A DNA stretch of 30,713 bases, from contig DATFXR010000169.1 in the NCBI GenBank assembly GCA_035315685.1, positions 1 to 30,713 on the forward strand, read 5' to 3'. Position 1 is the first letter of the stretch. The number at the start of each line of letters is the position of its first letter. The notes under the pieces are model-generated. The model saw only the letters and a list, made by a program, of their open reading frames with translations, was not told where the DNA came from and made no database searches. This document shows positions 23,062-30,713 of this stretch, piece after piece. The position numbers and the translations under genes were made by a program. The DNA is from QHWK01 sp035315685. Lineage in GTDB: Bacteria > Acidobacteriota > Vicinamibacteria > Vicinamibacterales > CAVVIG01.

Positions 23062-24057
23062 ATGATGGAACGCATCGCGCTCGAGGCGATCGGTATATCG
23101 AAGGCGTTCGGAAGCCGCGACGCTCTCCGTACGGTTGATCTGGTCGCTTGCCAGGGCGAGCTGCACGGACTACTCGGCCCGAACGGTGCCGGGAAGACAA
23201 CGCTGATGCGGGTCCTGCTTGGCCTCGTGCGGCGTGACGCCGGAACAGTTACACTGCTCGACCGCACGCTCGATCCGGCCGGCGACGCGGTGCCCGACGG
23301 CGTCGCCGGCCTGGTCGAGGTCCCCGCGTTCTATCCCTACCTCTCGGGCCGGAAGAACCTCGCGCTCCTCGCTCGTCTCGATGACGCGCGTCGATCCGTG
23401 AGCCGCGGGCGCGTCGACTCCGCGCTCGAGCAGACAGGGCTGACGGCGCAGGCCGACATGGCGGTCGCCGGCTACTCCGCCGGCATGCGGCAACGCCTCG
23501 GCCTCGCTGCCGCGCTCTTGCGATCGCCACGGCTGCTGTTTCTCGACGAGCCGACCAGCTCACTCGATCCGGCTGGCGCCCGCGACGTGCGTGCCCTCGC
23601 GCGGCGTCTGGCCGATGACGGTGCCGCAGTGGTCTTCAGCAGCCACGACATGGTGGAAGTCGAGGAGCTGTGCACTGCGGTCACGATCATCAACCACGGC
23701 CGCGTCGTGGTCTCCGGCGCAGTGGACGATCTCCGGATGCGCGCGCCCGCCGCAGCGCACGCCTTGCACACGAGCGACGATGCTGCCGCATATTCGCTGG
23801 CCTCGCGCTGGCCAGGTGTGACGGCCGCGTGGGGCTCCGAGGGAGGTCTCGCACTGTCAGCCGACATCGACGTACTCGACGCCTACGTCATCGCGCTGGG
23901 CCGCGCAGGTGTCGCTGTCCGCGGACTGGAGCGCCGCGCGCGCTCGCTCGAATCGCTCTTCTTCGAACTCACGGCCGACGGCAGTCGAGGCGATTCGCCT
24001 GCCACCGGCTCGTCTGAAGGCGCAGAGGACGCGCATGACCTGGAGGCGGCGTCGTGA
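23062..24057 (+). CDS. ABC transporter ATP-binding protein
   Basis: This 331-residue protein is an ABC ATPase of the ABC-2 exporter type. It has Walker A GPNGAGKTT (39-47), signature YSAGMRQRL (138-146, SAGM in place of SGGQ), Walker B LLFLDEP (158-164), D-loop SSLDP (166-170) and H-loop His195 in SSHDMVEVEEL. The C-terminal 120 residues are a regulatory extension of the CcmA/NatA/DrrA kind. It starts 15 nt after the propeller-phosphoesterase stop, and its stop overlaps the permease start by 4 nt (GTGA), so the two partners are translationally coupled. The transported substrate is unknown; the neighbours suggest export to the periplasm or envelope. Confidence 0.9.
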   Translation: MMERIALEAIGISKAFGSRDALRTVDLVACQGELHGLLGPNGAGKTTLMRVLLGLVRRDAGTVTLLDRTLDPAGDAVPDGVAGLVEVPAFYPYLSGRKNLALLARLDDARRSVSRGRVDSALEQTGLTAQADMAVAGYSAGMRQRLGLAAALLRSPRLLFLDEPTSSLDPAGARDVRALARRLADDGAAVVFSSHDMVEVEELCTAVTIINHGRVVVSGAVDDLRMRAPAAAHALHTSDDAAAYSLASRWPGVTAAWGSEGGLALSADIDVLDAYVIALGRAGVAVRGLERRARSLESLFFELTADGSRGDSPATGSSEGAEDAHDLEAAS

Positions 24058-24872
24058 GCGTCCGCGGCTGCGTGGCGGTGGTCGGTGTGGAGTATTCCAA
24101 GCTGGCGGCGCAGCTGAAGGCGCGTGTCGCCCTGGCCGCATGCGTGGTCGGCCCGTTCGCCTTCGCCGCGGCGATGAAGGCACAGAGCAGCGTGCCCGAG
24201 GACACACTGTTCGGCCGTTCCGTGAAGGAGTCGGGATTCGCGGTGCCGCTCGTCGTCCTCGGCTTCGCGGCGTTGTGGGTGTTCCCGGTTCTGGCCAGCC
24301 TCGTCGGCGGCGACGTGTTTTCCGCTGAGGATCGCTACGGCACGTGGAAGACCGTGCTCACACGTTCACGGAGCCGATCCGAGGTGTTCGCGGGCAAGGT
24401 CGTGACCGCGCTGGGCTTCTCTCTGCTCCTCGTGAGCGTGCTGGCGCTCAGCAGCGTGGCTGCTGGCGTACTGCTGATCGGATCGCAACCGCTGATCAGC
24501 TTGTCCGGCGTGCTGCTGGCCCCTCCACACGCGCTGACGCGAGTCGTGCTCGCCTGGACCACCGTGGTGCTGCCGACCTGCGGTCTCACGGCAGTCGCTG
24601 TGCTCCTCTCGATTGCCACGCGAAGCAGTGTGGCGGGAGTCGGCCTCCCGCTCATTGCGTCGTTGCTGATGCAGCTCTACGCGTTCGTCGACGGCCCGGA
24701 GGTGATTCGACAGGCGTTGATCACCTCGGCGTTCGGCGCGTGGCACGGTCTGCTGGCGGAGCCGCCCTATTACGGTCCGCTCGTCCGCGGGTCGATGGTG
24801 AGCGGGGTCTACCTGGCGATTTGCGTGTTGATCGCCTATCGTTCGCTGCGGCAGCGCGATTTCGCGGGCTAG
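24054..24872 (+). CDS. ABC-2 type transporter permease
   Basis: This 272-residue protein has about six hydrophobic helices: KARVALAACVVGPFAFAAAM, GFAVPLVVLGFAALWVFPVL, FSLLLVSVLALSSVAAGVLL, VLAWTTVVLPTCGLTAVAVLL, VGLPLIASLLMQLYAF and GVYLAICVLIAYRSL. The cytoplasmic stretch SAEDRYGTWKTVLTRSRSRSEVFAGKV is typical of ABC-2 permeases, where it contacts the ATPase. It starts with GTG inside the stop codon of the ATPase gene. It is followed after 3 nt by a small lipoprotein gene that may be a dedicated partner. Confidence 0.88.
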   Translation: MSVRGCVAVVGVEYSKLAAQLKARVALAACVVGPFAFAAAMKAQSSVPEDTLFGRSVKESGFAVPLVVLGFAALWVFPVLASLVGGDVFSAEDRYGTWKTVLTRSRSRSEVFAGKVVTALGFSLLLVSVLALSSVAAGVLLIGSQPLISLSGVLLAPPHALTRVVLAWTTVVLPTCGLTAVAVLLSIATRSSVAGVGLPLIASLLMQLYAFVDGPEVIRQALITSAFGAWHGLLAEPPYYGPLVRGSMVSGVYLAICVLIAYRSLRQRDFAG

Positions 24873-24875
24873 ACG

Positions 24876-25322
24876 ATGAGTGACCGCATGAGACGCAACC
24901 GGCTGCCGCGCTCGCTGATTGTGATCGCCGCGGCCGCCACATCGTGCTGTGGATCGAGTCCGATCACGTCCGCACGAATCGAGCAGTCGATCGAACCGAC
25001 GTTCGCCAACCTCGTCCGAGTCCAGGTCTCATGGCTCAAGATGCCTCCGATGGATGCGTCCGAGTTCCAGGTGACCGCGAGCTGCCGCAGGCAGTTATCA
25101 GGCAGCGATGCTGGCGCCGGCGACTGGGTGTGCACGCTCCGCTGGCAGAGTCCCGATTTTCAGACGCTGCGCGATACGTTCGATCTCTTCGTGACCACCG
25201 ACGGCTGCTATACGGCGACGGCGGCAGGAGAGAGCCTTGGCGGTCCGCGGCTCAGGCTGTCGGACGGCACCGAAGTGAGAAACCTCCTCTACGCATTCGA
25301 AGGGTGCTTCGACACGACCTGA
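24876..25322 (+). CDS. Small putative lipoprotein of unknown function
   Basis: This 148-residue protein has a basic N-terminus (SDRMRRNRLPR), a hydrophobic core (SLIVIAAAATSCC) and a lipobox-like site ending at Cys24 or Cys25, so it is probably lipid-anchored. The mature domain has several further cysteines (for instance in TASCRRQL, DWVCTLRW, TDGCYTA and FEGCFDT), which could form two disulfides in the periplasm. The sequence LFVTTDGCYTATAAGESLGGPRLRLSDGTEVRNLLYAFEGC suggests a small beta fold. I do not recognise the family. It begins 3 nt after the permease stop, so it is co-transcribed with the transporter. ATG 24888 is an alternative start. Confidence 0.72.
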   Translation: MSDRMRRNRLPRSLIVIAAAATSCCGSSPITSARIEQSIEPTFANLVRVQVSWLKMPPMDASEFQVTASCRRQLSGSDAGAGDWVCTLRWQSPDFQTLRDTFDLFVTTDGCYTATAAGESLGGPRLRLSDGTEVRNLLYAFEGCFDTT

Positions 25323-25479
25323 CCGCGAAACGGATCGCTGTCCCGATCGCGTCGTGCGAGGGCAATCGCCCGCGGCCCGCATTCTCGGTGCATCGAGGCG
25401 CTCGAAGTTACACAGCGATCGACGAATCTACACACGCGGCCCGTACCGTCCACGCCGAGGCTCCAGCAAGGAGGCGACG

Positions 25480-28400
25480 ATGGGCGTGTGCTTCGCGCGA
25501 CACAAGGTGCTGACCGCACTGGCTGTCGGCATCCTGGTGTCGGGTCTGTTCATTGCCGGCAACTGGACCGCCGCGGCGCAGCGTGGTGGGAACGACGGCG
25601 GGCATTCCGACTTCCTGAATTTCGCGGCGCCGGCCGGCAACCGGCCGGCGACCACGGACACGGTGATCGACGGCGTCAGAGCGGCGGTCCTGCCGAACGG
25701 CCGACTGGTGACGCCGGCCGGAACCGAAGTGAACGTTCAGGCACCGAAACCGTTCGGCATGGCGCTGTCGCCCGACGGCCGGATGCTCGCCACGCTCAAC
25801 AGCGGCGCCGGACCGTTCTCGCTGACGTTGATCTCTCAGCTCGCGAGCTCAGCGCCGATCGTGAAGCGCATCGATCTCAACGCCAGCTTCATGGGCGTCA
25901 CCTTCTCGCCAGACAGCCGACGCGTGTATCTCTCGGGGGGTGAGAACGGAAACCTCTGGATCGCGGACGCTGACGCCGGAACGATCATCGGCTCTGTCAA
26001 TCTGAACGGCACGGCGCATCCGCTCGATCGCCCGCTGAGCGTGCTCCCCACCCCGCGGCAGCACTTCAAGGGTGCGTATCCGGGCAACATGGCGCTGACC
26101 AGCAGCGGCCGCTTTCTCTACGTCGTGGATCAAGGCGGCTTCAAGGTGCACGTGATCGACACGTCGTTGATCCAGACGGGTGTCGATGCACAGGGACGCA
26201 TCACCGAACCAGACAACTTCGCGGCCGTGATCGGCCGCGTCGGCGTGGGCCGCTATCCGTTCGGCATCGGGCTGACGGCAAACGATCGGACGCTGCTGGT
26301 GACGCATGTCGGCGTGTTCCAGTACACGCATCTGCGGCCGCCGAGTCCGACTGGCAACGACAATGTCGATTACCCGCTGTGTTTCCCGGGTGCCGGCTAC
26401 CCGGACGAGACGACCACCGATCGTCTGATCGCCATCAACAAGGTCGATCCGCGCAACCTTCCGGACAGTCTTCAGGATCCTGACGGCATCCGCTGCGGGT
26501 ACGTGCCGGCGAGCAGGCTCTACACCGTTCCCGGACTCGGCAGCCCCAACGCGCCCGAATCGTCTTCGGTCTACGTGTTCGACGTCAGCAATCCGCAGGC
26601 GCCGCAGCGCCGGGAGATCGTGAAGACCGGCCCGCTCATCGGCCAGTCGGACGATGGCATCGACGCCTACAGCGGCAGCCATCCGAACGCAGTCGTGGCG
26701 GGCGCCGATGCGATCTACGTCGCGAACGGCAACAACGACAGCATCTCGATCCTCGATCCGGGAACGCACGTGGAACGCGGCCGCATCGGGCTGTCGTTGC
26801 TCAAGGGACAGGACCGATCGCTGAAGGGACTGCAACCCGTCTCGCTGGCGCTGAGTCCGGACGAGAGCGCCCTGTACGTGGCGGAGGCGGGTATCAACGC
26901 GGTCGGCGTGATTCGGATCGAAGGGAAACGCGGCCGGCTGGTCGGGCACATCCCGACCGGCTGGTGGCCGAGCAGCGTAAGGGTGAGCGCTGACGGTCAC
27001 ACGCTGTACGTGGCGAACGCCCGCGGCCGTGGAGCCGGGCCGAACCTCGTCGGCGAGAGCCGGTCGCCGAAGTTCAGCGTCCTGGGGACCGTCAACATCA
27101 TTCCGATTCCGTCGGACCGCCAGCTCGACGCCTTCACCGACCGCGTGCTGGCGAACAACGGATTTGGAGATGCCGGCAACGCGGGTCGCGATGGCAACGG
27201 CCAGGGCAATGACAATCACCACGGCGATCAGGACGACCGCAACAACCCGATCCCCAGCCGCGCCGGACAAGCGAGCGCGCAGATCAAGCACGTCGTCTTC
27301 ATCAACAAGGAGAATGCGACGCACGATCTGATTTTCGGCGATATCACCCAGACCCGCCGGGGTGTGCCGGTGAACGGCGAGCCGACGTTCTCCCTGGGCC
27401 TCGCGGCCAGCCCCAACCATCACGAGCTGGCGCTGCGCTTCGCCTTCAGCGACAACTTCTTCCTGGAACCGTCAGTGTCCTCGGACGGCCATCGCTGGCT
27501 GACCGGGCAGTACACGACTGAATCGGAAGAGACGCACTGGCCGGCGTCGTACGGCGGACGGCGCCAGGACTCGGGCGACGATCCGGCGGTCATCAAGGAC
27601 TTTCCCGGGCGCATCGGATTCACCGACGCCAACGCATCGCCGGAGCCGAACGACCTCAACCAGCACGGCGGGATGTTCCTGCATTTGAACCGGCACGGCA
27701 AGAGCGTGATGAACTTCGGCAACGGGTTCGAGTTTGCCGTCATCGACGAGCCCGGCGGCGCGGAGCCGACCGGCGCGCGCGAGCACGCCAACGTACCGAT
27801 GGAAAAGGTGGTCCGCGACAACAGCGATCATCTGTTCCCGACCTTCAACACGCACATCCCCGATGCGCCGCTTCCTGGAGATCCGACGCGGTTCAATCGT
27901 TTCGATCGTTTCAAGCGCGTGTTCGAGACGCAGTTCGTCGATCGCAGCCGCGGCGTCTGCACGCTGCCGTCGTACGTCGATCTCTACTACCCGAACGACC
28001 ATGGAGGCGGCGCGAACGACATCAACCCGAACGGGCCGGCCTGGTCGTTCAAGCGATTCGTGCAGGACAACGACGCGGCGCTCGGCCTGACCGTCGAGCT
28101 GCTGTCCAACAGCCCGTGCTGGAAGGACACCGTCATCTTCGTCGTCGAAGACGACACGCAGAACGGCGCCGATCACGTCGACGGCCATCGATCGATCTTC
28201 CTGGCGATCAGCCCGTGGGTGAAGACGCAGTACGTGAGTAAGGTACATACGAGCCTGGCGAGCATCTTCAAGACCGTGGATCTGATTCTCGGGCTGCCGC
28301 CGCTGAATCAATACGACGCGGCGGCGACCGATCTCCGCGATCTGTTCACGAGCACGCCCGACTTCAGCCCCTACGACGCGCAGCCCGTGCAGTTCGCCAA

Positions 28401-28533
28401 ACTGGTCAGTCCGTTGTGGCTGGCGCTGACGAAGCACCTCGACTTCAGTCGGCCCGATCGCGACGAAGTCGCGCTGCAGGACGCGATCATGAAGTCCGAG
28501 GGACTTCCGCGCCGGAAAGCGGCGGGTCACTGA
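25480..28533 (+). CDS. YncE-like beta-propeller / phosphoesterase fusion, paralogue 2 (diverged active-site motif)
   Basis: This 1017-residue protein has a signal sequence (about residues 1-31), then a propeller with several long insertions (about 60-575). Blades read VYLSGGENGNLWIADAD, LYVVDQGGFKVHVIDT, IYVANGNNDSISILDP and LYVAEAGINAVGVIRIEG. An Asp/Gly/Asn-rich linker (DGNGQGNDNHHGDQDD) precedes a phosphoesterase-like domain from about residue 601. The nucleophile region reads INKENATHD (Glu611-Asn612-Ala613-Thr614-His615-Asp616). The usual Arg of ENRT is thus replaced by Ala. The metal motif EDDTQNGADHVDGHR (890-904) is kept. AAGGAGG lies before ATG 25480. It follows the lipoprotein gene after 157 bp without an obvious terminator, so it probably belongs to the same cluster. 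It ends 11 bp from a convergent gene. Confidence 0.86.
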   Translation: MGVCFARHKVLTALAVGILVSGLFIAGNWTAAAQRGGNDGGHSDFLNFAAPAGNRPATTDTVIDGVRAAVLPNGRLVTPAGTEVNVQAPKPFGMALSPDGRMLATLNSGAGPFSLTLISQLASSAPIVKRIDLNASFMGVTFSPDSRRVYLSGGENGNLWIADADAGTIIGSVNLNGTAHPLDRPLSVLPTPRQHFKGAYPGNMALTSSGRFLYVVDQGGFKVHVIDTSLIQTGVDAQGRITEPDNFAAVIGRVGVGRYPFGIGLTANDRTLLVTHVGVFQYTHLRPPSPTGNDNVDYPLCFPGAGYPDETTTDRLIAINKVDPRNLPDSLQDPDGIRCGYVPASRLYTVPGLGSPNAPESSSVYVFDVSNPQAPQRREIVKTGPLIGQSDDGIDAYSGSHPNAVVAGADAIYVANGNNDSISILDPGTHVERGRIGLSLLKGQDRSLKGLQPVSLALSPDESALYVAEAGINAVGVIRIEGKRGRLVGHIPTGWWPSSVRVSADGHTLYVANARGRGAGPNLVGESRSPKFSVLGTVNIIPIPSDRQLDAFTDRVLANNGFGDAGNAGRDGNGQGNDNHHGDQDDRNNPIPSRAGQASAQIKHVVFINKENATHDLIFGDITQTRRGVPVNGEPTFSLGLAASPNHHELALRFAFSDNFFLEPSVSSDGHRWLTGQYTTESEETHWPASYGGRRQDSGDDPAVIKDFPGRIGFTDANASPEPNDLNQHGGMFLHLNRHGKSVMNFGNGFEFAVIDEPGGAEPTGAREHANVPMEKVVRDNSDHLFPTFNTHIPDAPLPGDPTRFNRFDRFKRVFETQFVDRSRGVCTLPSYVDLYYPNDHGGGANDINPNGPAWSFKRFVQDNDAALGLTVELLSNSPCWKDTVIFVVEDDTQNGADHVDGHRSIFLAISPWVKTQYVSKVHTSLASIFKTVDLILGLPPLNQYDAAATDLRDLFTSTPDFSPYDAQPVQFAKLVSPLWLALTKHLDFSRPDRDEVALQDAIMKSEGLPRRKAAGH

Positions 28534-28544
28534 CGACGATCGAG

Positions 28545-29126
28545 TCAACGCGGCCGCTTCGAATCGGCCTTGCGGAACTCGTCGGCGTCGAGCTTCAGCT
28601 GCAGCGTTCGCGCCTCGTTGAGGCGCTGATCGAGTTCGTCCAGTTCGCTCTTGACCGACGAGGAGTCCGCGATCCCGCGCTCGGTGGCGCGGCGAACGAC
28701 ATCGTCGCGAAGCGCGATCAGCGCCGTCACGTCGGGACGGCGCGCCAGCGCTCGCGCGCGCTGCAACACGCGCGCCTCGTCGTCGGTTGTCGTCGCTGAC
28801 GCCGCCGGTGCCGCCGGTGCTGCCGCGGGCCTGACTGCCGCGGCCGCATCGGGCGCGGCAGGTGTGGCCGCGCTCGCGCGCGCTGGCGGCTGCGGCGATG
28901 TGGCCGGATTCGGCTGCGACGACGACGCTGTGGCCGCTGCGCCCGCTGCGGCCGCTGGGTTGGAAGGCGCGGCGACCGGGGTCGCGGTGGGCACGGACGC
29001 GACGGCGTTGACGTTCGCGGCTGGACGACGCAGCGACCACAACCCGGCGGTTCCGCCCACAAGCGTGCCAATAATCGCGGCAATCGCCGCCTTCGGGACG
29101 ACGCCCGCGCTACTTATCGCTGGCAT
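28545..29126 (-). CDS. Membrane-anchored Ala/Pro-rich protein of unknown function
   Basis: This 193-residue protein has one N-terminal hydrophobic segment (about 10-31: VPKAAIAAIIGTLVGGTAGLW). A long Ala/Pro/Thr-rich, probably unstructured stretch (about 36-112) follows. The C-terminal domain (about 113-193) is charged, helical and coiled-coil-like: EARVLQRARALARRPDVTALIALRDDVVRRATERGIADSSSVKSELDELDQRLNEARTLQLKLDADEF in outline. The disordered part could span the periplasm. Its ATG lies inside the upstream gene (17-nt overlap), so translation is coupled to the TonB-C-domain protein. I know no named family for it. It is convergent with the second propeller-phosphoesterase gene. Confidence 0.65.
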   Translation of the reverse strand: MPAISSAGVVPKAAIAAIIGTLVGGTAGLWSLRRPAANVNAVASVPTATPVAAPSNPAAAAGAAATASSSQPNPATSPQPPARASAATPAAPDAAAAVRPAAAPAAPAASATTTDDEARVLQRARALARRPDVTALIALRDDVVRRATERGIADSSSVKSELDELDQRLNEARTLQLKLDADEFRKADSKRPR

Positions 29127-30003
29127 TGATCACGACCGTGCTCACGAATTTGATCGGGACGCCGTCTTTGAGTGCAGGCTTGTATCGCCAGGTCCGGGCG
29201 GCGGCCACGATCAGCTTGTCGTAGGCCGGCGTCACCGACTGCGTCACGGTGACGTCGTCCACGGTCCCGCGTTCGTTGATCAGGACGTCGATCGTGCTCG
29301 TCCGACGCAGCATGCGCACCAGCTCGAGCAGCGCCGGCGGGACGTTCGGTTGCGGCTGGAACACGGCAGTCGGCGCGATGACGGCGGCATCTGCGGATGA
29401 CGACACGATTGCGGCCGGCTCTGACGAATGCGCCGGCACAGCGGCCGTCGCGGTGTCCGGCGCGCTGCGTGGCTCCGTGTGCGCGAGCTCGAGGAATCCG
29501 TCGACGAGCATTCGTACGTCCGCGAGCGTCTCGTCCCAGGCGCCGAGCTGCTCCGCCGTGCCGAGCAGCTGGCGGACGTGCTGCAGGTGCGACTCCGCGT
29601 CCGGCGCGCCCTCGACGGCCAGCGCTCGCGCGTTGCGATACTCGTCCTTGATCAGCTGCGGCAGCACGCGCCGCCGGACGTCTGCGAACATGGTCGCGAT
29701 ACGCGGCGACACGTCCGGAAACTGATCGATTGAAAGCATTGGATCATCGCGGACGAGCGACTCGGCAACCGCCTGCGCTTCGGCGGCGCGCCCGAGCGCG
29801 ACGAGGCAGAACGTCCGGTAGGCGTCGGTTTCGCGTGTCGTCGTTGGCGTTGCCGCAGCGGACGCGACGCGCGCAAGTTCGGCAAGCGCTTCCTCGTACG
29901 CGGCCGACGCATACAGATCGCGCGCCGCCCTGAGCGGGTCGTCCTGCGCCGCCACCAGAGGCGGCAATATCAACAGCGCGACGATCATCGCGAGCGCTCT
30001 CAT
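29110..30003 (-). CDS. Exported protein with helical (TPR-like) region and C-terminal TonB-like domain
   Basis: This 297-residue protein has a signal peptide (residues 1-20, cleavage VAA-QDD). An alpha-helical region (about 23-175) starts with a TPR-like pair (RAARDLYASAAYEEALAELARVA; FCLVALGRAAEAQAVAESLV). A Ser/Ala-rich linker (about 178-215) follows. The TonB C-terminal domain (about 222-293) reads TIDVLINERGTVDDVTVTQSVTPAYDKLIVAAARTWRYKPALKDGVPIKF in outline. Classical TonB is held in the inner membrane and energises outer-membrane receptors. This one seems to have a cleavable signal and no anchor, so it may be a periplasmic relative with another role. GAGG lies 5 nt before ATG 30003. It lies between a PEGA protein and an Ala/Pro-rich protein in one leftward operon. 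Confidence 0.82.
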   Translation of the reverse strand: MRALAMIVALLILPPLVAAQDDPLRAARDLYASAAYEEALAELARVASAAATPTTTRETDAYRTFCLVALGRAAEAQAVAESLVRDDPMLSIDQFPDVSPRIATMFADVRRRVLPQLIKDEYRNARALAVEGAPDAESHLQHVRQLLGTAEQLGAWDETLADVRMLVDGFLELAHTEPRSAPDTATAAVPAHSSEPAAIVSSSADAAVIAPTAVFQPQPNVPPALLELVRMLRRTSTIDVLINERGTVDDVTVTQSVTPAYDKLIVAAARTWRYKPALKDGVPIKFVSTVVINASDK

Positions 30004-30022
30004 GCCGGCCTCATTTCGTCTG

Positions 30023-30713
30023 TCATTTGTTGAGATCGACTGCAACGCGGTTCATGCCTCGTGCCGTGACCACGATTCGCTCGGTCCGCTCGCCGAACTG
30101 CGGATGGCGGAACGTCACCTGGTGTGGGCCGACCGCCAGCGAGAGGTTGGACAGCGGCGTTTGACCGACCGTCTCGCCGTCGATCAGGACATCGGCCCAC
30201 GGCCGCGCGTTGACGTTGAGCAATCCCTTCGGCGGGTCGATCGCAACGGACGTGATCCGGCCCGGCACCACGGTGATCGCGCGCGGCGCTGCGAAGCCGA
30301 GGCTGTCGTTGCGCAGCAGCACGTCGTGCCTGCCGGCGGCGAGCATGATCTTCGCCGCGCCGCTCGTGCCGACCAGCTCGTCGTGCTCGATCACCTCGAC
30401 AGGGAATGGCGACGCGACCGTCACCCATCCGGCCACCGGCGCCGACTGCCGCGGCAATGAAAATACGACTTCCGTGACGACGCCGTTCGATACCGCGATC
30501 GTCCGCTGGGCAACGCTGCCGTCGGAGATCACCGTGATGCGATGTTCCGCGGCCGCGAGCCCGTCGATCACCACCGGCGACACGCCGCGCGGCCGCCCGT
30601 CGACCTCGACTCGCGCGCCTGCGGGATCGGTCACGATCGAGAGTCGCCCGGCGGCAGTCGGTGTTTCGATCGGCCGCGGCAGATCGACATCCCGCGCGAC
30701 GGGCGCGCCGCCG
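30023..30713 (-). CDS. PEGA-domain protein, C-terminal part (5' end outside window)
   Basis: About 229 residues are visible and the frame stays open to the window edge. There are PEGA-type repeats, short beta domains often found on surface-exposed or kinase-linked proteins. One is seen near VTDPAGARVEVDGRPRGVSPVVIDGLAAAEHRITV. A second, more divergent one starts at WVTVASPFPVEVIEHDELVG. A third is at GLLNVNARPWADVLIDGETVGQTPLSNLSLAVGPHQVTFRHPQFGERTE. The missing N-terminus could hold a protein kinase, a signal peptide or an anchor. Its stop is 19 nt before the start of the TonB-C-domain gene, so the two are probably co-transcribed. Confidence 0.82.
   Translation of the reverse strand, partial: GGAPVARDVDLPRPIETPTAAGRLSIVTDPAGARVEVDGRPRGVSPVVIDGLAAAEHRITVISDGSVAQRTIAVSNGVVTEVVFSLPRQSAPVAGWVTVASPFPVEVIEHDELVGTSGAAKIMLAAGRHDVLLRNDSLGFAAPRAITVVPGRITSVAIDPPKGLLNVNARPWADVLIDGETVGQTPLSNLSLAVGPHQVTFRHPQFGERTERIVVTARGMNRVAVDLNK

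Noticed and set aside
20146..23166. 1006-residue antisense frame opposite propeller-phosphoesterase 1
   Set aside because: Shadow of a high-GC gene; it is rich in Arg/Asp/Val/His with no domain, signal or ribosome-binding site, and the sense frame has clear motifs.
25849..27423. 524-residue antisense frame opposite propeller-phosphoesterase 2
   Set aside because: Same kind of shadow frame, no recognisable domain.

Overview
The window is GC-rich chromosomal DNA with tightly packed genes. It looks like an Acidobacteriota genome, probably of the Vicinamibacteria type. This is inferred from the gene repertoire: an Oar-like TonB-dependent receptor with an N-terminal carboxypeptidase-regulatory domain, a winged-helix/TPR regulator, YncE-like propeller/phosphatase fusions, an Ada-AlkA fusion, PEGA and TonB-C proteins, and short dispersed repeats between genes. 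No rRNA, tRNA, CRISPR array, integrase or intact insertion sequence was recognised.

Layout. Positions 1-5400 hold the end of an ECF sigma factor overlapping its zinc-type anti-sigma factor, a convergent exported protein with repeated AGD motifs, an OsmC-like protein, a winged-helix/TPR regulator, an exported protein of unknown function and a small membrane protein. Three low-complexity CCTGCC/GGCAGG tracts and two hairpin repeats lie between these genes. Positions 5404-10963 hold a MocR-type regulator divergent from a large TonB-dependent receptor, which is followed 4 nt later by a DUF1223 protein. Positions 11031-13164 form an alkylation-repair locus: an Ada-AlkA fusion divergent from an O6-alkylguanine methyltransferase. 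Between them is a strikingly symmetric inverted repeat that I propose as the Ada operator. Positions 13212-16404 hold a small zinc-ribbon protein, a split YeeE/YedE-type sulfur transporter and a divergent Tat-exported SoxB/5'-nucleotidase-like enzyme, which together suggest thiosulfate or related sulfur handling.

Positions 16389-19906 read leftward: an ankyrin/CxxCH/toroid protein, an ornithine-cyclodeaminase-family protein and a SigJ-like sigma factor with a SnoaL-like tail. A perfect FNR-type box (TTGAT-N4-ATCAA) lies upstream of the first. Positions 20431-28533 form a rightward cluster: a YncE-like/phosphoesterase fusion, an ABC ATPase, its permease, a small lipoprotein and a second, diverged YncE-like/phosphoesterase. 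Positions 28545-30713 form a leftward cluster of a PEGA protein (cut by the window edge), a TonB-C-domain exported protein and a membrane-anchored Ala/Pro-rich protein.

The best candidates for undescribed biology are the symmetric Ada/Ogt control region, the FNR-box-linked ankyrin/haem-like/toroid operon, and the ABC transporter cluster bracketed by two propeller-phosphoesterase paralogues. All functional statements rest on reading the sequence and remembered family features; no database search was run.
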